Assembly: GCA_036522495.1 (NCBI GenBank)
Contig: DATDFS010000143.1
Coordinates: 1-33,115 of the forward strand
DNA: 33,115 nt
Source: Nitrososphaera_A sp036522495
GTDB taxonomy: Archaea; Thermoproteota; Nitrososphaeria; Nitrososphaerales; Nitrososphaeraceae
Reading direction: 5' to 3'
The notes beneath the pieces were generated by a model. The model had not been told where the DNA came from. It saw only the letters and a program-made list of their open reading frames with translations, and searched no databases. A program made the translations under genes and the position numbers. Below, one piece after another: positions 16,648 through 24,611 of the stretch. Every line of letters begins with the position of its first letter. Positions within the stretch are counted from its first letter, which is position 1.

Positions 16648-16761
16648 ACTTATGTATGCCCAATATAGTATAAATATGATGTACGTTAATGTATCTTAAT
16701 AAAGACATTTAATGTATATACTTATATATATGGAACTTGTACTCATATGTAACAATCTGAA
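16648..16761. promoter_or_regulatory. Divergent promoter region with paired TTAATGTAT
   Basis: This 114-bp AT-rich stretch should hold promoters for both the zinc-ribbon-like gene (minus) and the AbrB-like gene (plus). TATA-like elements are at about 16669-16674 (minus) and 16721-16731 (CTTATATATA, plus). The 9-mer TTAATGTAT occurs twice in direct orientation (16686-16694 and 16709-16717), spaced 23 bp, about two helical turns. Confidence 0.4.
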
Positions 16762-16956
16762 ATGGCCTCCCAAACCAGAACAAAATTATATAAAGTTGAA
16801 TCAAAATCCTCAAAAACTGGAGTAAAAACCTATAGACATTCAATTTTTCTAGAAAAGGCCTTTGTTGAAGATAGTCTGTTTCCTTTCAAAGCTGGTGAAA
16901 ATCTGAGCGTAAGAATAGATGAAGATAGACTGATTGTTACGAGGGTCAAAGACTAG
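16762..16956 (+). CDS. AbrB/SpoVT-like small DNA-binding protein (putative)
   Basis: 64 residues from ATG at 16762. The C-terminal part, SIFLEKAFVEDSLFPFKAGE followed by NLSVRIDEDRLIVTRV, has the beta-alpha-beta pattern of swapped-hairpin AbrB/MazE/SpoVT proteins: an Ile/Leu-rich strand, a short helix with FPFKAGE where the family usually has a GD/GE turn, then two strands. These proteins dimerise and act as transcription regulators or antitoxins. No toxin-like gene is adjacent in the same direction. The paired 9-mer in its own promoter region could be an autoregulatory site, but that is inference. Confidence 0.55.
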   Translation: MASQTRTKLYKVESKSSKTGVKTYRHSIFLEKAFVEDSLFPFKAGENLSVRIDEDRLIVTRVKD

Positions 16957-16972
16957 ACCACCATCTTGCCGC

Positions 16973-17044
16973 CACGAGTTGTCGGACGCAGCCCTATATT
17001 AACTCGTGAATATCATTTAAAGTCCCCCTCCTCCCTGTTGGGGG
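16973..17044. repeat. Two inverted repeats, possible structured RNA or terminator
   Basis: CACGAGTT (16973-16980) and AACTCGTG (17001-17008) form a perfect 8-bp inverted repeat with a 20-nt loop. CCCCC (17024-17028) and GGGGG (17040-17044) form a second hairpin with an 11-nt loop. Both lie in the 125 bp between the AbrB-like gene and the next plus-strand gene, so they could be a 3' UTR, a terminator or a small RNA. Confidence 0.35.
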
Positions 17045-17081
17045 TTCCAAATCTTAAAAGGGACGGCAAAAGCTCATCGCT

Positions 17082-17333
17082 ATGAGTCTTTTTCCAAATG
17101 AAGACATCCAAACCAAAGAAATTGAATCATGGAAGGGTTTTGCGAATAGCTTGAAGTCAGAAGAATACAAAGAAACATTCAATAAAATGTTAAATGATTG
17201 CTACAAGTACGCCAATGCAATTAATGCTAAGGGCGAACCTTTTCCTACTGAGTCATTACTTATGTCACTTTTGCTATCACAACATAAGATGATTGAGTGG
17301 TTAACCGCCAAATACCAGATTAGCAAGATATAA
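17082..17333 (+). CDS. Small soluble protein of unknown function (83 aa)
   Basis: 83 residues from ATG at 17082, helical and charged (EIESWKGFANSLKSEEYKETFNKMLNDCYKYANAIN), with no membrane segment. The composition and periodic hydrophobics look like a folded helical bundle, but I do not recognise the family. A small hairpin (TGGATT-TGCTG-AATCCA, 17342-17358) directly follows its stop and may help end the transcript. Confidence 0.55.
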   Translation: MSLFPNEDIQTKEIESWKGFANSLKSEEYKETFNKMLNDCYKYANAINAKGEPFPTESLLMSLLLSQHKMIEWLTAKYQISKI

Positions 17334-17644
17334 GGGTTGGTTGGATTTGCTGAATCCACAATCTCAAGATTTTATATTAAAAGAAAGCCATCTGATGCTC
17401 CTCCATACATATAATATAAGACTGATGATGGGGGAGAAGATTGAAATCTGCTAGGAATATATACACGATCATTCACTCGCCCGTGACCAGCGTTCTAATC
17501 CTCTCTTGTCATTGTATTGAATAGGTTTGCCAAAGTGTCATTGGAAAGGGCAATAATAATAGTGTCGGCAGTATACATTTATCTCACAGGAGTAGTGGGT
17601 CCATTTTATAATGATTTACCATTTGGTATAATAATCACCCTGTA
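17334..17644. other. Intergenic region
   Basis: Contains the small hairpin at 17342-17358 just after the preceding stop. No gene or clear RNA is seen in the rest. Confidence 0.4.
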
Positions 17645-17893
17645 GTGAGTGGTATAGACGAGAAAAAATTGTCTGAGAAAGAGCAAGAAATAAGTAGACT
17701 TAAAGATGTAGCAAGGAAGTCAAATGATGAGAATACTGTAAGAAGTGCCATTGATAAACTTACTTTGTACGGAAAAGATGGGATAAAACCTATAACTGAT
17801 ATTATCGGCGCACCTGTCGTAGATGAATCGATGAAACAATATGGCCTAAATGCGATCAAGAGAATAAGAATATTTACTCCTTTCAATCCTTAG
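17645..17893 (+). CDS. Small helical protein of unknown function (82 aa)
   Basis: 82 residues from a GTG start. The first half is charged and helical (EKKLSEKEQEISRLKDVARKSNDE), the second amphipathic (TVRSAIDKLTLYGKDGIKPITDII). The pattern of paired helices is reminiscent of a single HEAT-like unit, but no assignment is justified. A minus-strand frame over the same bases is taken as a shadow, because the plus frame has the more protein-like composition. Confidence 0.45.
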   Translation: MSGIDEKKLSEKEQEISRLKDVARKSNDENTVRSAIDKLTLYGKDGIKPITDIIGAPVVDESMKQYGLNAIKRIRIFTPFNP

Positions 17894-18456
17894 AAACTAG
17901 AGTTCATTAAAATTGAACTGAACTTTCGGGTTCTTGACCCTGTTAACCGTCGCGTCAGTCGATATTATTAACACTATATACTATATATTATCATATTTAT
18001 GAAGTCCTTATTCAGAATAAGCGATATGAATAACAGTTTAGAACCTTTTAAGCAACGTCGTTTCAATCATGATGTCGATAGGATCTTAACACATGACAGA
18101 CATCGCAAAAAAGATTAAGAACAAAATTCAAGGTACAGAGGCAAAAGCCAAGACTGAAGAAATCATGCTAAAGGGAAACCAAGCTCAGAAACGCTCAACA
18201 AAGCCAAGATAAAAACAAAAGATGCCTTATAGGTTAGTATACTAAGAAGATATAGGAAATTATATGTTCTCTTTTCTTAACAATGCAAGAGGTTAGGCAG
18301 CTTCTGTCTCTATACGAAGAACATTATCGTTATGGTTGAGAATCAAATCGTCAACTTGGACCTGGAAGTTTAAGCTGCTGGTCTAAAGATGTAACTGAAC
18401 AACCACAAGTCTTTTAGTTGATGGAGTAGGATATCTGAAGACTTTTTGTTATTTGA
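17894..18456. other. Gene-poor region with small inverted repeats
   Basis: AGTTCA (17901-17906) and TGAACT (17914-17919) form a hairpin just after the preceding gene, a plausible transcript end. The stretch also holds the 39-residue frame at 18093-18212. Otherwise no gene or RNA is recognised. Confidence 0.4.
18093..18212 (+). CDS. Possible small Lys-rich protein (39 aa), perhaps frameshifted
   Basis: The frame from ATG at 18093 encodes a Lys/Ala/Glu-rich peptide (MTDIAKKIKNKIQGTEAKAK) resembling CsbD-like stress mini-proteins. It ends at TAA 18210-18212. In a neighbouring frame the same low-complexity theme continues (SETLNKAKIKTKDAL, stop at about 18231), as if a single-base change had moved the reading frame. 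Either a 39-residue peptide or a recently broken gene is possible. Confidence 0.3.
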   Translation: MTDIAKKIKNKIQGTEAKAKTEEIMLKGNQAQKRSTKPR

Positions 18457-18510
18457 TTGAATGAGAATGCTATCTTTTTTAATGGCGATATACAAGAAAT
18501 GAGTTGGATC

Positions 18511-19776
18511 ATGACTAATACTTGTTCTGTTCTACTCCTCGAATTGGGACTTGCAGCATTTGATGAAAATAATCGTTTAATTGTTTCAAAGAAATTTGAT
18601 AACCCAATACAGTCCTATCGGTTGCTAAAAAGCGGCGAAAATTCTCTCGAACTCAAGGACCTTATTGAAAGGATACGTTCTTTTGATTACATATTAGTAA
18701 ACGATGCAAATATGGCATTCGTTCTACAACAGTCTGGCTTGAATAGCCATGTGATGCCACAAGAAGAGCAAAACAACATTCAGAACACAAAACCTGCATA
18801 TATTGTGCAATCTAAACTAGCAATGAACGAAATTGAGGCAACGCAGGCACTGAGAAATTTTGCTATCGAATTTTCTTCAGTTAGGGTAAAAGAAGCTTCC
18901 GAAAAACTAGATCTTCACATAATACAATCAGTTAATGCTTTGGATGAGCTTGACAAAATAATCAACGTTGTAGGAGCCAGAATGCGCGAGTGGTATGGTT
19001 TACACTTTCCGGAGCTTGACAATTTGATCCAAAGCCTGATAGCGTATGCAGAAATTGTGACAAAGGCTGGTTTAAGAGAAAATATCACCAGACAGATAAT
19101 AGAAAATGCCGGTATGCATGATAGAAAAGCAGAGATCATAATGGATGCAGCCAAAAGAAGCAAGGGAGGTGATATGACTACGGAGAACCTCGTGATTGTA
19201 AAAAAAATTGCGCAGGAGATTATATCCCAGTCCGAGTTACGCAGGATTTTATCCGACCATATTGAAATTGCAATGGATCTTGTAGCTCCAAACGTAAAGA
19301 GCCTGTTGACCGCTTCGGTGGGAGCAAGGATTATTGCCAAAGCAGGCAGTTTAAGCAGATTGGCTGTCTTGCCTGCAAGTACTATTCAGGTCCTCGGCGC
19401 AGAGAAGGCATTATTCAGAGCCCTCAAGACCGGTACGAGACCTCCGAAACACGGTCTTATCTTTCAACACCCATTAATCCATTCGGCTCCAAGATGGCAG
19501 CGTGGTAAAATTGCAAGAGCCATTGCATCGAAAGTTGCAATCGCCGCAAGAATTGATGTTTACCGTCACTCTGAAAAGGATTCCTCTATTTTAGAGCGCT
19601 TGGAAAGGCGAATTAAAGAGATTCAAGAAAAATATAAGGAACCACGCCCAGAGAAAGATAGAAGTAGAAGATATCATCTCGAAAGCAGGCAGAGGCAGTT
19701 TACCTCCTTCGGAAGAGATAAACGGGACAAAAGCAATAGGAAAAACAGGAAAAAGTTTGGAAAACGACGGTATTAA
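18511..19776 (+). CDS. C/D-box RNP core protein Nop56/Nop58 (aNop5)
   Basis: The open frame starts at TTG 18457 (439 residues), but homologues begin close to CSVLLLELGLAAFDENN, so ATG 18511 (421 residues) is preferred. It has an N-terminal fibrillarin-binding domain, a coiled coil with MREWYGLHFPEL (176-187 of the long form), and the NOP RNP-binding domain including GAEKALFRALKTG (314-326). A very basic KKE-type tail closes it (KSNRKNRKKFGKRRY). The protein bridges L7Ae-bound guide RNA and fibrillarin for 2'-O-methylation of rRNA and tRNA. The fibrillarin gene follows after about 107 nt, the normal archaeal arrangement. Confidence 0.95.
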   Translation: MTNTCSVLLLELGLAAFDENNRLIVSKKFDNPIQSYRLLKSGENSLELKDLIERIRSFDYILVNDANMAFVLQQSGLNSHVMPQEEQNNIQNTKPAYIVQSKLAMNEIEATQALRNFAIEFSSVRVKEASEKLDLHIIQSVNALDELDKIINVVGARMREWYGLHFPELDNLIQSLIAYAEIVTKAGLRENITRQIIENAGMHDRKAEIIMDAAKRSKGGDMTTENLVIVKKIAQEIISQSELRRILSDHIEIAMDLVAPNVKSLLTASVGARIIAKAGSLSRLAVLPASTIQVLGAEKALFRALKTGTRPPKHGLIFQHPLIHSAPRWQRGKIARAIASKVAIAARIDVYRHSEKDSSILERLERRIKEIQEKYKEPRPEKDRSRRYHLESRQRQFTSFGRDKRDKSNRKNRKKFGKRRY

Positions 19777-19883
19777 ACAGAGTCGAAAATTCTTCAGTTT
19801 CAACGTGGCGTTGACTAACAACCTTGCTGTATAATGCACAGATAATATAATGCCATGGCAAGTACCTGTATTGTGTAGTACAG

Positions 19884-20600
19884 GTGTCAGATAATAAGCA
19901 ACACGCGCATGATGAAGACAATGGTTCAGATTTTGACGTTATTAGATGGATGGTAATTGATGGGGAGAAACATCTTGCGACATTGAATCTAGTTACAGGC
20001 AACAATGTTTATGGGGAAAAGATGGTCAAGTATAAAAAAGATCAGTATCGTATATGGGACCCATTTAGAAGTAAACTTGCAGGGGCACTGAAAAAAGGAC
20101 TGAGAAAATTACCCATAGCTAATGGAACAAAGGTTTTGTATCTTGGTGCATCAACAGGTACAACCGTAAGCCATATCTCCGACATAATTGGTTCCAGTGG
20201 TATTGTTTTTGCAGTGGAACCTGCTGTAAGAGTTGCAAGAGAGCTGATTGAGAACGTTGCATCTAAGAGAAGAAACGTAGTTCCTATAGTTGAAGACGCA
20301 AGAAAACCACAATCATACTTTTCAGTCTTTGGCAAGGTAGACGTGGTGTACTGCGATATCGCACAACCCGATCAAACTGAGATCGCAATCGGAAACTGCC
20401 GTGTTTATCTGAAACCAGGGGGTGCACTGTTGATAATAATTAAAACAAGAAGTATTGATGTTACTATGGAGCCTAAAGCAGTTATAGTCCAAGAGGCGAA
20501 AAGACTAGAAGAGAACGGTTTCCATATCGATCAAATCATTAATTTGGACCCATTTGATAAAGACCATGGCATAATATATGCTATCTATCATCCAAATTGA
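19884..20600 (+). CDS. flpA: Fibrillarin, rRNA/tRNA 2'-O-methyltransferase
   Basis: 238 residues from GTG. The Rossmann-type SAM-binding motif VLYLGASTGTTVSH (84-97) is the fibrillarin signature. It is followed by VFAVEPAVRVARELIENV (motif II), VEDARKP (137-143), DVVYCDIAQPDQ (153-164) and the catalytic lysine in IIIKTRSID. It methylates ribose 2'-OH groups as part of the C/D RNP with Nop56 and L7Ae. The N-terminal ~20 residues are an acidic extension (HAHDEDNGSDFD). Its last 20 bp overlap the 3' end of the convergent RNase HII gene. Confidence 0.97.
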   Translation: MSDNKQHAHDEDNGSDFDVIRWMVIDGEKHLATLNLVTGNNVYGEKMVKYKKDQYRIWDPFRSKLAGALKKGLRKLPIANGTKVLYLGASTGTTVSHISDIIGSSGIVFAVEPAVRVARELIENVASKRRNVVPIVEDARKPQSYFSVFGKVDVVYCDIAQPDQTEIAIGNCRVYLKPGGALLIIIKTRSIDVTMEPKAVIVQEAKRLEENGFHIDQIINLDPFDKDHGIIYAIYHPN

Positions 20601-21276
20601 ATTGAGTTATCTTGTAAGTTGACACTTCTTCAAGCATTTCTCTTAGCGGCCTCCAAGACTTTCTTGCAAATCTGGGGGCACATTTGTATTCCGACACCCA
20701 ATTTCTGATAAACCGCATCGTCTTCACGTCAGATGGATATCCGCTACCAATATTACAATGGGTTTTTCGGATTTCTTGGATTTCCCCATCTCTAACAAAT
20801 TTGGCTATGATTGAGGCTGCAGACACAACTATATTCAGGCTATCGGCGTGGTGCATTGAATATAACTTCGATTTTGATGTTATCAGACGAGATTCAATAT
20901 AATGCTTGTATCGGCCAGGATCCGTGTCACAGGAGTCCACATAAACCATGTCTGCTTTTAGGTTATCAATAACATAAGCCATCGTCTCCGCTTCCAATTT
21001 ATTCAAGCCTTTGGAAAAAACGTTTTCATCTATTACGCTACAATCTATCTTGTAGATGCAAAGAGAATCGACCATTTCGCTGACGATTGCAAATAAGCTG
21101 GTACGTGCCTTAGCAGTCAGCATCTTTGAATCTCGCACGCCTACGTGATGCAAATCCATAATCCTATCTTGCTTGATACTTATTCCCGCTATTACCAAGG
21201 GACCAATAATTGAGCCTCGCCCCGCTTCGTCTACTCCTCCTATCAAAACAGGTTTATCGTCTGCTATGGGCTGCAA
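20581..21276 (-). CDS. rnhB: Ribonuclease HII
   Basis: 231 residues from a TTG start. The enzyme cleaves RNA in RNA/DNA hybrids and removes misincorporated ribonucleotides. Catalytic residues are visible: D16 and E17 in GVDEAGRGSIIGP (14-26), D114 in YVDSCD, and D145 in MHHADSLNIVVSAASIIAK. The GSGYPSD motif (177-183) is also conserved. Length and motif order are typical of archaeal RNase HII. It converges on fibrillarin with a 20-bp overlap and is divergent from Trm1 across a short AT-rich promoter region. Confidence 0.96.
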   Translation of the reverse strand: MQPIADDKPVLIGGVDEAGRGSIIGPLVIAGISIKQDRIMDLHHVGVRDSKMLTAKARTSLFAIVSEMVDSLCIYKIDCSVIDENVFSKGLNKLEAETMAYVIDNLKADMVYVDSCDTDPGRYKHYIESRLITSKSKLYSMHHADSLNIVVSAASIIAKFVRDGEIQEIRKTHCNIGSGYPSDVKTMRFIRNWVSEYKCAPRFARKSWRPLREMLEEVSTYKITQFNLDDR

Positions 21277-21405
21277 ATATGATGATTCGTCCTATTTAAA
21301 TTCATAATAAGATGAGTAATTATTATTTATTGCGTTTGTTAAGGGGAAACTTATTTTATAACGATTGATTGATATCTAACAAAAAATAGAATCCTTATTG
21401 TTGCC

Positions 21406-22587
21406 TTGGCGGAAAAAGAAATAGTCGAAACCCGAGAAGGAAGCACAAGGTTATTGATTCCAGCTTTGTCTCTCACTGAGAATATTCCACTAAAAGTTCC
21501 AGCCTTCTTTAATCCGTCGGCCAAATTGAGTCGGGATGTGTCCATACTTGCTTATAGGGCATTTCTGGAAGATACAACTAGTAAGAAGAAAACATTCGGA
21601 GATTCGTTTAGTGGGATTGGTGCAAGAGCATTACGAGTTGCAGTGGAAGTCCCAGAAATGGAAGAAGTGTATATGAATGACATAAATCCCCTCGCGATAG
21701 GTCTATCAAGAAAAGCTTCAGAATTAAACTTTGTCACAAGAAAATGCAATTTTTCAGTAAATGAGGTATGCAAGTTCTTGATAACACATCCAACTAGAGA
21801 TGAACAAAGATTTGGAGTAGTTGACTTGGATCCTTTTGGATCTCCTGCACAATATGTTGACTGTCTATTAAGATCGGTACTTGATTCTGGCTTAATTTCC
21901 GTTACTGCAACGGATACAGCCGTGTTATGTGGAGTATACCATGACGTTTGCTTCCGTAAGTATTATGGAAGACCTATTAACAACCATTATGCCAATGAAA
22001 CAGCCATTCGACTCGTTATATCTTTAATAGCGTTGACTGCGGCAAGGCTGGAGTTAAGTATACATCCACTATTTGTACATAGCTACTTACACTATATTAG
22101 AATATATATCAAGGTTAAGTTAAGTAGTAGCCGAGCAAGCAATGTTTATGATGATCTAGGCTATTTGCGACATTGTTTTAAATGTGGTAATAGAGAGCTA
22201 ATAAAGGAATATGATAGATCAGAAGTTTGCGATATATGTCGCAATAGATTTAGGCTAGGTGGGCAGATATGGATAAGCAAACTATTTGACAAGAATTTTA
22301 TCAAAAGAATGGCAAACTATAACTTGAAAACGAGCAATAATGGAAATTACGAACATATGAATAAGCTTTTATCAATATGTCTGGATGAGAATGATGATAT
22401 CCCTTATTATTTCCTAGTAGACGAAATTGCCTCCAAATTAAAAACTAGTCCGCTCTCAGTTCAAAAAGTTATCGAAAAGCTGTCAGCAGTAGGCTATAGA
22501 GCTTCAAAAGTCAGCCTAAATGCGCGGGGATTTAAGACTAATGCAAGAATCAACGAGATACTGAATCTTCTCCGATCAAATTTGTAA
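21406..22587 (+). CDS. trm1: tRNA (guanine26-N2)-dimethyltransferase Trm1
   Basis: 393 residues from TTG. This class I SAM methyltransferase makes m2,2G at tRNA position 26. Motifs: FNPSAKLSRD (35-44), SAM motif DSFSGIGARALR (66-77), motif II YMNDINPLAI, and the catalytic DLDPFGSPAQYVD (140-152). A zinc-binding pair C257/C260 and C275/C278 follows (CFKC, CDIC). The C-terminal ~70 residues form the Trm1-specific winged-helix-like part (TSPLSVQKVIEKLSAVGYRAS). It is monocistronic and divergent from rnhB. Confidence 0.96.
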   Translation: MAEKEIVETREGSTRLLIPALSLTENIPLKVPAFFNPSAKLSRDVSILAYRAFLEDTTSKKKTFGDSFSGIGARALRVAVEVPEMEEVYMNDINPLAIGLSRKASELNFVTRKCNFSVNEVCKFLITHPTRDEQRFGVVDLDPFGSPAQYVDCLLRSVLDSGLISVTATDTAVLCGVYHDVCFRKYYGRPINNHYANETAIRLVISLIALTAARLELSIHPLFVHSYLHYIRIYIKVKLSSSRASNVYDDLGYLRHCFKCGNRELIKEYDRSEVCDICRNRFRLGGQIWISKLFDKNFIKRMANYNLKTSNNGNYEHMNKLLSICLDENDDIPYYFLVDEIASKLKTSPLSVQKVIEKLSAVGYRASKVSLNARGFKTNARINEILNLLRSNL

Positions 22588-22972
22588 GTTTATACGACGC
22601 CTATTTTTCAATTAGTTCCTGCATGTATGCTGCTTTTTAGAGAATTGAGTTATACTACATTCCCATTAACAGTATCTAGTTAATAGTCAAAAAACAATAA
22701 ATTCTAATTTGATTTTGACAGGTTTGGAGTTTGGAATCCTGTATTTATGAAATGAGTTCTCATCTACTAATCAACAAAGCGTCGTGCACTATTGCCATTT
22801 TCTAACTTGCAGTATTCAGCTGCTATTATTGGAAAGAGACTCTTCTGGCCTCCTCACCCAATATACATTCTATTATATAGACTGCCAGAAGAAAGAGAAC
22901 ACATTCATTGTAAGCAGCAAATCCAAGAAATAAGAATTTTAGTTTACTAGAGTAAATAACAAGGCATGGCCA
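22588..22972. other. Intergenic region with an inverted repeat
   Basis: No gene is visible. CTTCTGGC (22842-22849) and GCCAGAAG (22884-22891) form a perfect 8-bp inverted repeat with a 34-nt spacer, about 80-130 bp before the receiver-domain gene. It could be a regulatory structure or chance. Confidence 0.35.
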
Positions 22973-23428
22973 GTGTTGATTATGCAAGTGCAACAGTACA
23001 AGAACCAGGCAGATACAGCCAAAGCAATAAAAAGAATCTTAGTAGTAAGCCCTGAGGATGATGTTAATTTAGCATTAAAGAGTGCTTTAGAGCAGGTCGA
23101 AGGTAATGCTGGTGGTATTAGTTATTATTTCCGAGTTGACTGTTTTAACGATCCCATATCAGCATTAAAGAATTTCAAAAATGGTCTTTATGATCTGGTT
23201 ATTGCCGATGTGATAATGCCCCAAACAAATGGTTTTGATTTAGAAGAAGAAATTAAAAAGATAGATCAAAAGGTAAAGGTTTGTTTTCTAATAGCTGGTG
23301 AAATTCCGGGAAAACTTCGATCTAATCAATTTATAGCAGAAGGAGAAGGCTACGAAGATAAGTTTATCCAAATTCCTATTGAAAATAACAATCTCATAAG
23401 ACATGTAGCTATTTTAATCGATTCATGA
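22973..23428 (+). CDS. Single-domain response-regulator receiver protein, atypical
   Basis: 151 residues from GTG (or ATG 22982). The receiver fold is clear: RILVVSPEDDVNLALKSAL, then NGLYDLVIADVIMPQTNGFDL with phosphoacceptor D79, and KVKVCFLIAGE. Acidic residues E28-D30 could hold the metal. The usual Lys-Pro near strand 5 reads FIQIPI (131-136), so the conserved lysine is missing, and the Thr/Ser switch position in FLIAGE is also altered. There is no output domain. It is probably a stand-alone receiver that signals through protein contacts or has lost phosphorylation-dependent switching. No histidine kinase is nearby. Confidence 0.82.
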   Translation: MLIMQVQQYKNQADTAKAIKRILVVSPEDDVNLALKSALEQVEGNAGGISYYFRVDCFNDPISALKNFKNGLYDLVIADVIMPQTNGFDLEEEIKKIDQKVKVCFLIAGEIPGKLRSNQFIAEGEGYEDKFIQIPIENNNLIRHVAILIDS

Positions 23429-23818
23429 ACAGTTAGCTACAACGTTGACTTCACAGGACTAAAGGATTATGTGAGGAAGTAGTAACAGTAGCAGATAAGT
23501 CCAATTCCAGTGTCTGTTGTTATTTAAGTGAGTGGGTAATCGGCCTCTTTTTATCTAAACTGTTTGGAGACCAGACAACAGTAAAGTTATGATTCTATGG
23601 TTTTGATGAACACTAAACAACCTGCAAAGAAGTTTGGTCTAGATCGGTCATGCTATTCTGTAGTGACCTAGTGTTGATAGATTGTTCCACTACATAATAT
23701 AAACTACAAAAAAAGATATAATGCATCCTAATACAGGGGCTGATACTATGCAAATCCATATAAGGGTAAATTCTGACTAGAAATACTTGAGTAGTGCCGT
23801 CTAGGAGCCTGTAATCAA
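23429..23818. other. Intergenic region
   Basis: About 390 bp with no gene, RNA or repeat that I can support. The last 100 bp are AT-rich and may contain the promoter of the ABC ATPase gene. Confidence 0.4.
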
Positions 23819-24610
23819 TTGACTAAACTTGAAATTAAAAATGTCTCAAAACGATTTAGAGCAATAGAAACGAACAGCGCAAACCCTGTAACAGCGGTCG
23901 AAAACGTAAATCTTTCGATAGAAGAAGGGGAGCTTGTATGTTTTGTCGGCCCGTCAGGATGCGGAAAATCTACACTGCTGAATATTTTGGCAGGCCTAGA
24001 TATGCCAACGGAAGGTCAGGTAATTCTTAATGGCCAACCAGTCAGGGAGACAGGACCTGACAGAATTATGGTATTCCAGGAAAATGCATTATTCCCCTGG
24101 CTCAGGGTTATCGACAACGTAGAATTTGGTCTCAAGATGGCCGGCGTCGAAAGGAGGAAAAGACGCGAAATAGCGCTCCATTATCTTGACATGATGCAAC
24201 TAACCAAGTTTGCCGATGCATTCACATACCAATTATCTGGAGGGATGAAGCAGAGAGTTGCAATTGCCAGGGCTCTTGTAATGGATCCAGAGGTGCTATT
24301 GATGGATGAGCCTTTTGCTGCACTTGATTCCCAAACCAGGGATTTGCTTCTAGTAGAGTTGCAATTAATTTGGGCAAGGACGAGAAAGACAATCATCTTT
24401 GTTACACACAATATCATAGAATCAGTATGCCTGGGGGACAGGATTGTAATCTTTACCAGTAGACCGGGAAAGGTCAAGAGTGAGATGACAGTTAATTACA
24501 GGAGGCCAAGATTAAGCGAAGACAGTAATCTGCAGCAGTACCAAAGGAAGGTATTGGATCAACTAAGAGCAGAAATAATCACCGCGAGGAAAATGGAAGA
24601 TGCTTTTTAG
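23819..24610 (+). CDS. ABC transporter ATP-binding protein, nitrate/sulfonate/taurine family
   Basis: 263 residues from TTG. All ATPase motifs are present: Walker A GPSGCGKST (44-52), Q-loop VFQENALFPWL (85-95), signature LSGGMKQRVAIARAL (139-153), Walker B VLLMDEPFAALD (159-170) and switch His in VTHN (195-198). The ENALFPWLRVIDNVEFGL segment and the GKVKSEM... tail are typical of SsuB/TauB/NrtD-type importers of nitrate, sulfonates, taurine or related anions. No permease or binding protein lies beside it, so it is an orphan in this window. It is not of the DppD/F type and is unlikely to power the peptide permeases at 11.5-13.9 kb. It ends one base before the convergent MTHFR-like gene. Confidence 0.93.
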   Translation: MTKLEIKNVSKRFRAIETNSANPVTAVENVNLSIEEGELVCFVGPSGCGKSTLLNILAGLDMPTEGQVILNGQPVRETGPDRIMVFQENALFPWLRVIDNVEFGLKMAGVERRKRREIALHYLDMMQLTKFADAFTYQLSGGMKQRVAIARALVMDPEVLLMDEPFAALDSQTRDLLLVELQLIWARTRKTIIFVTHNIIESVCLGDRIVIFTSRPGKVKSEMTVNYRRPRLSEDSNLQQYQRKVLDQLRAEIITARKMEDAF

Positions 24611-24611
24611 T

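Noticed and set aside
16654..16667. 14-mer GTATGCCCAATATA shared with 31495-31508
   Set aside because: A shared 14-mer within 33 kb is about what chance predicts, and the flanks do not match, so it is not evidence of a repeat family.
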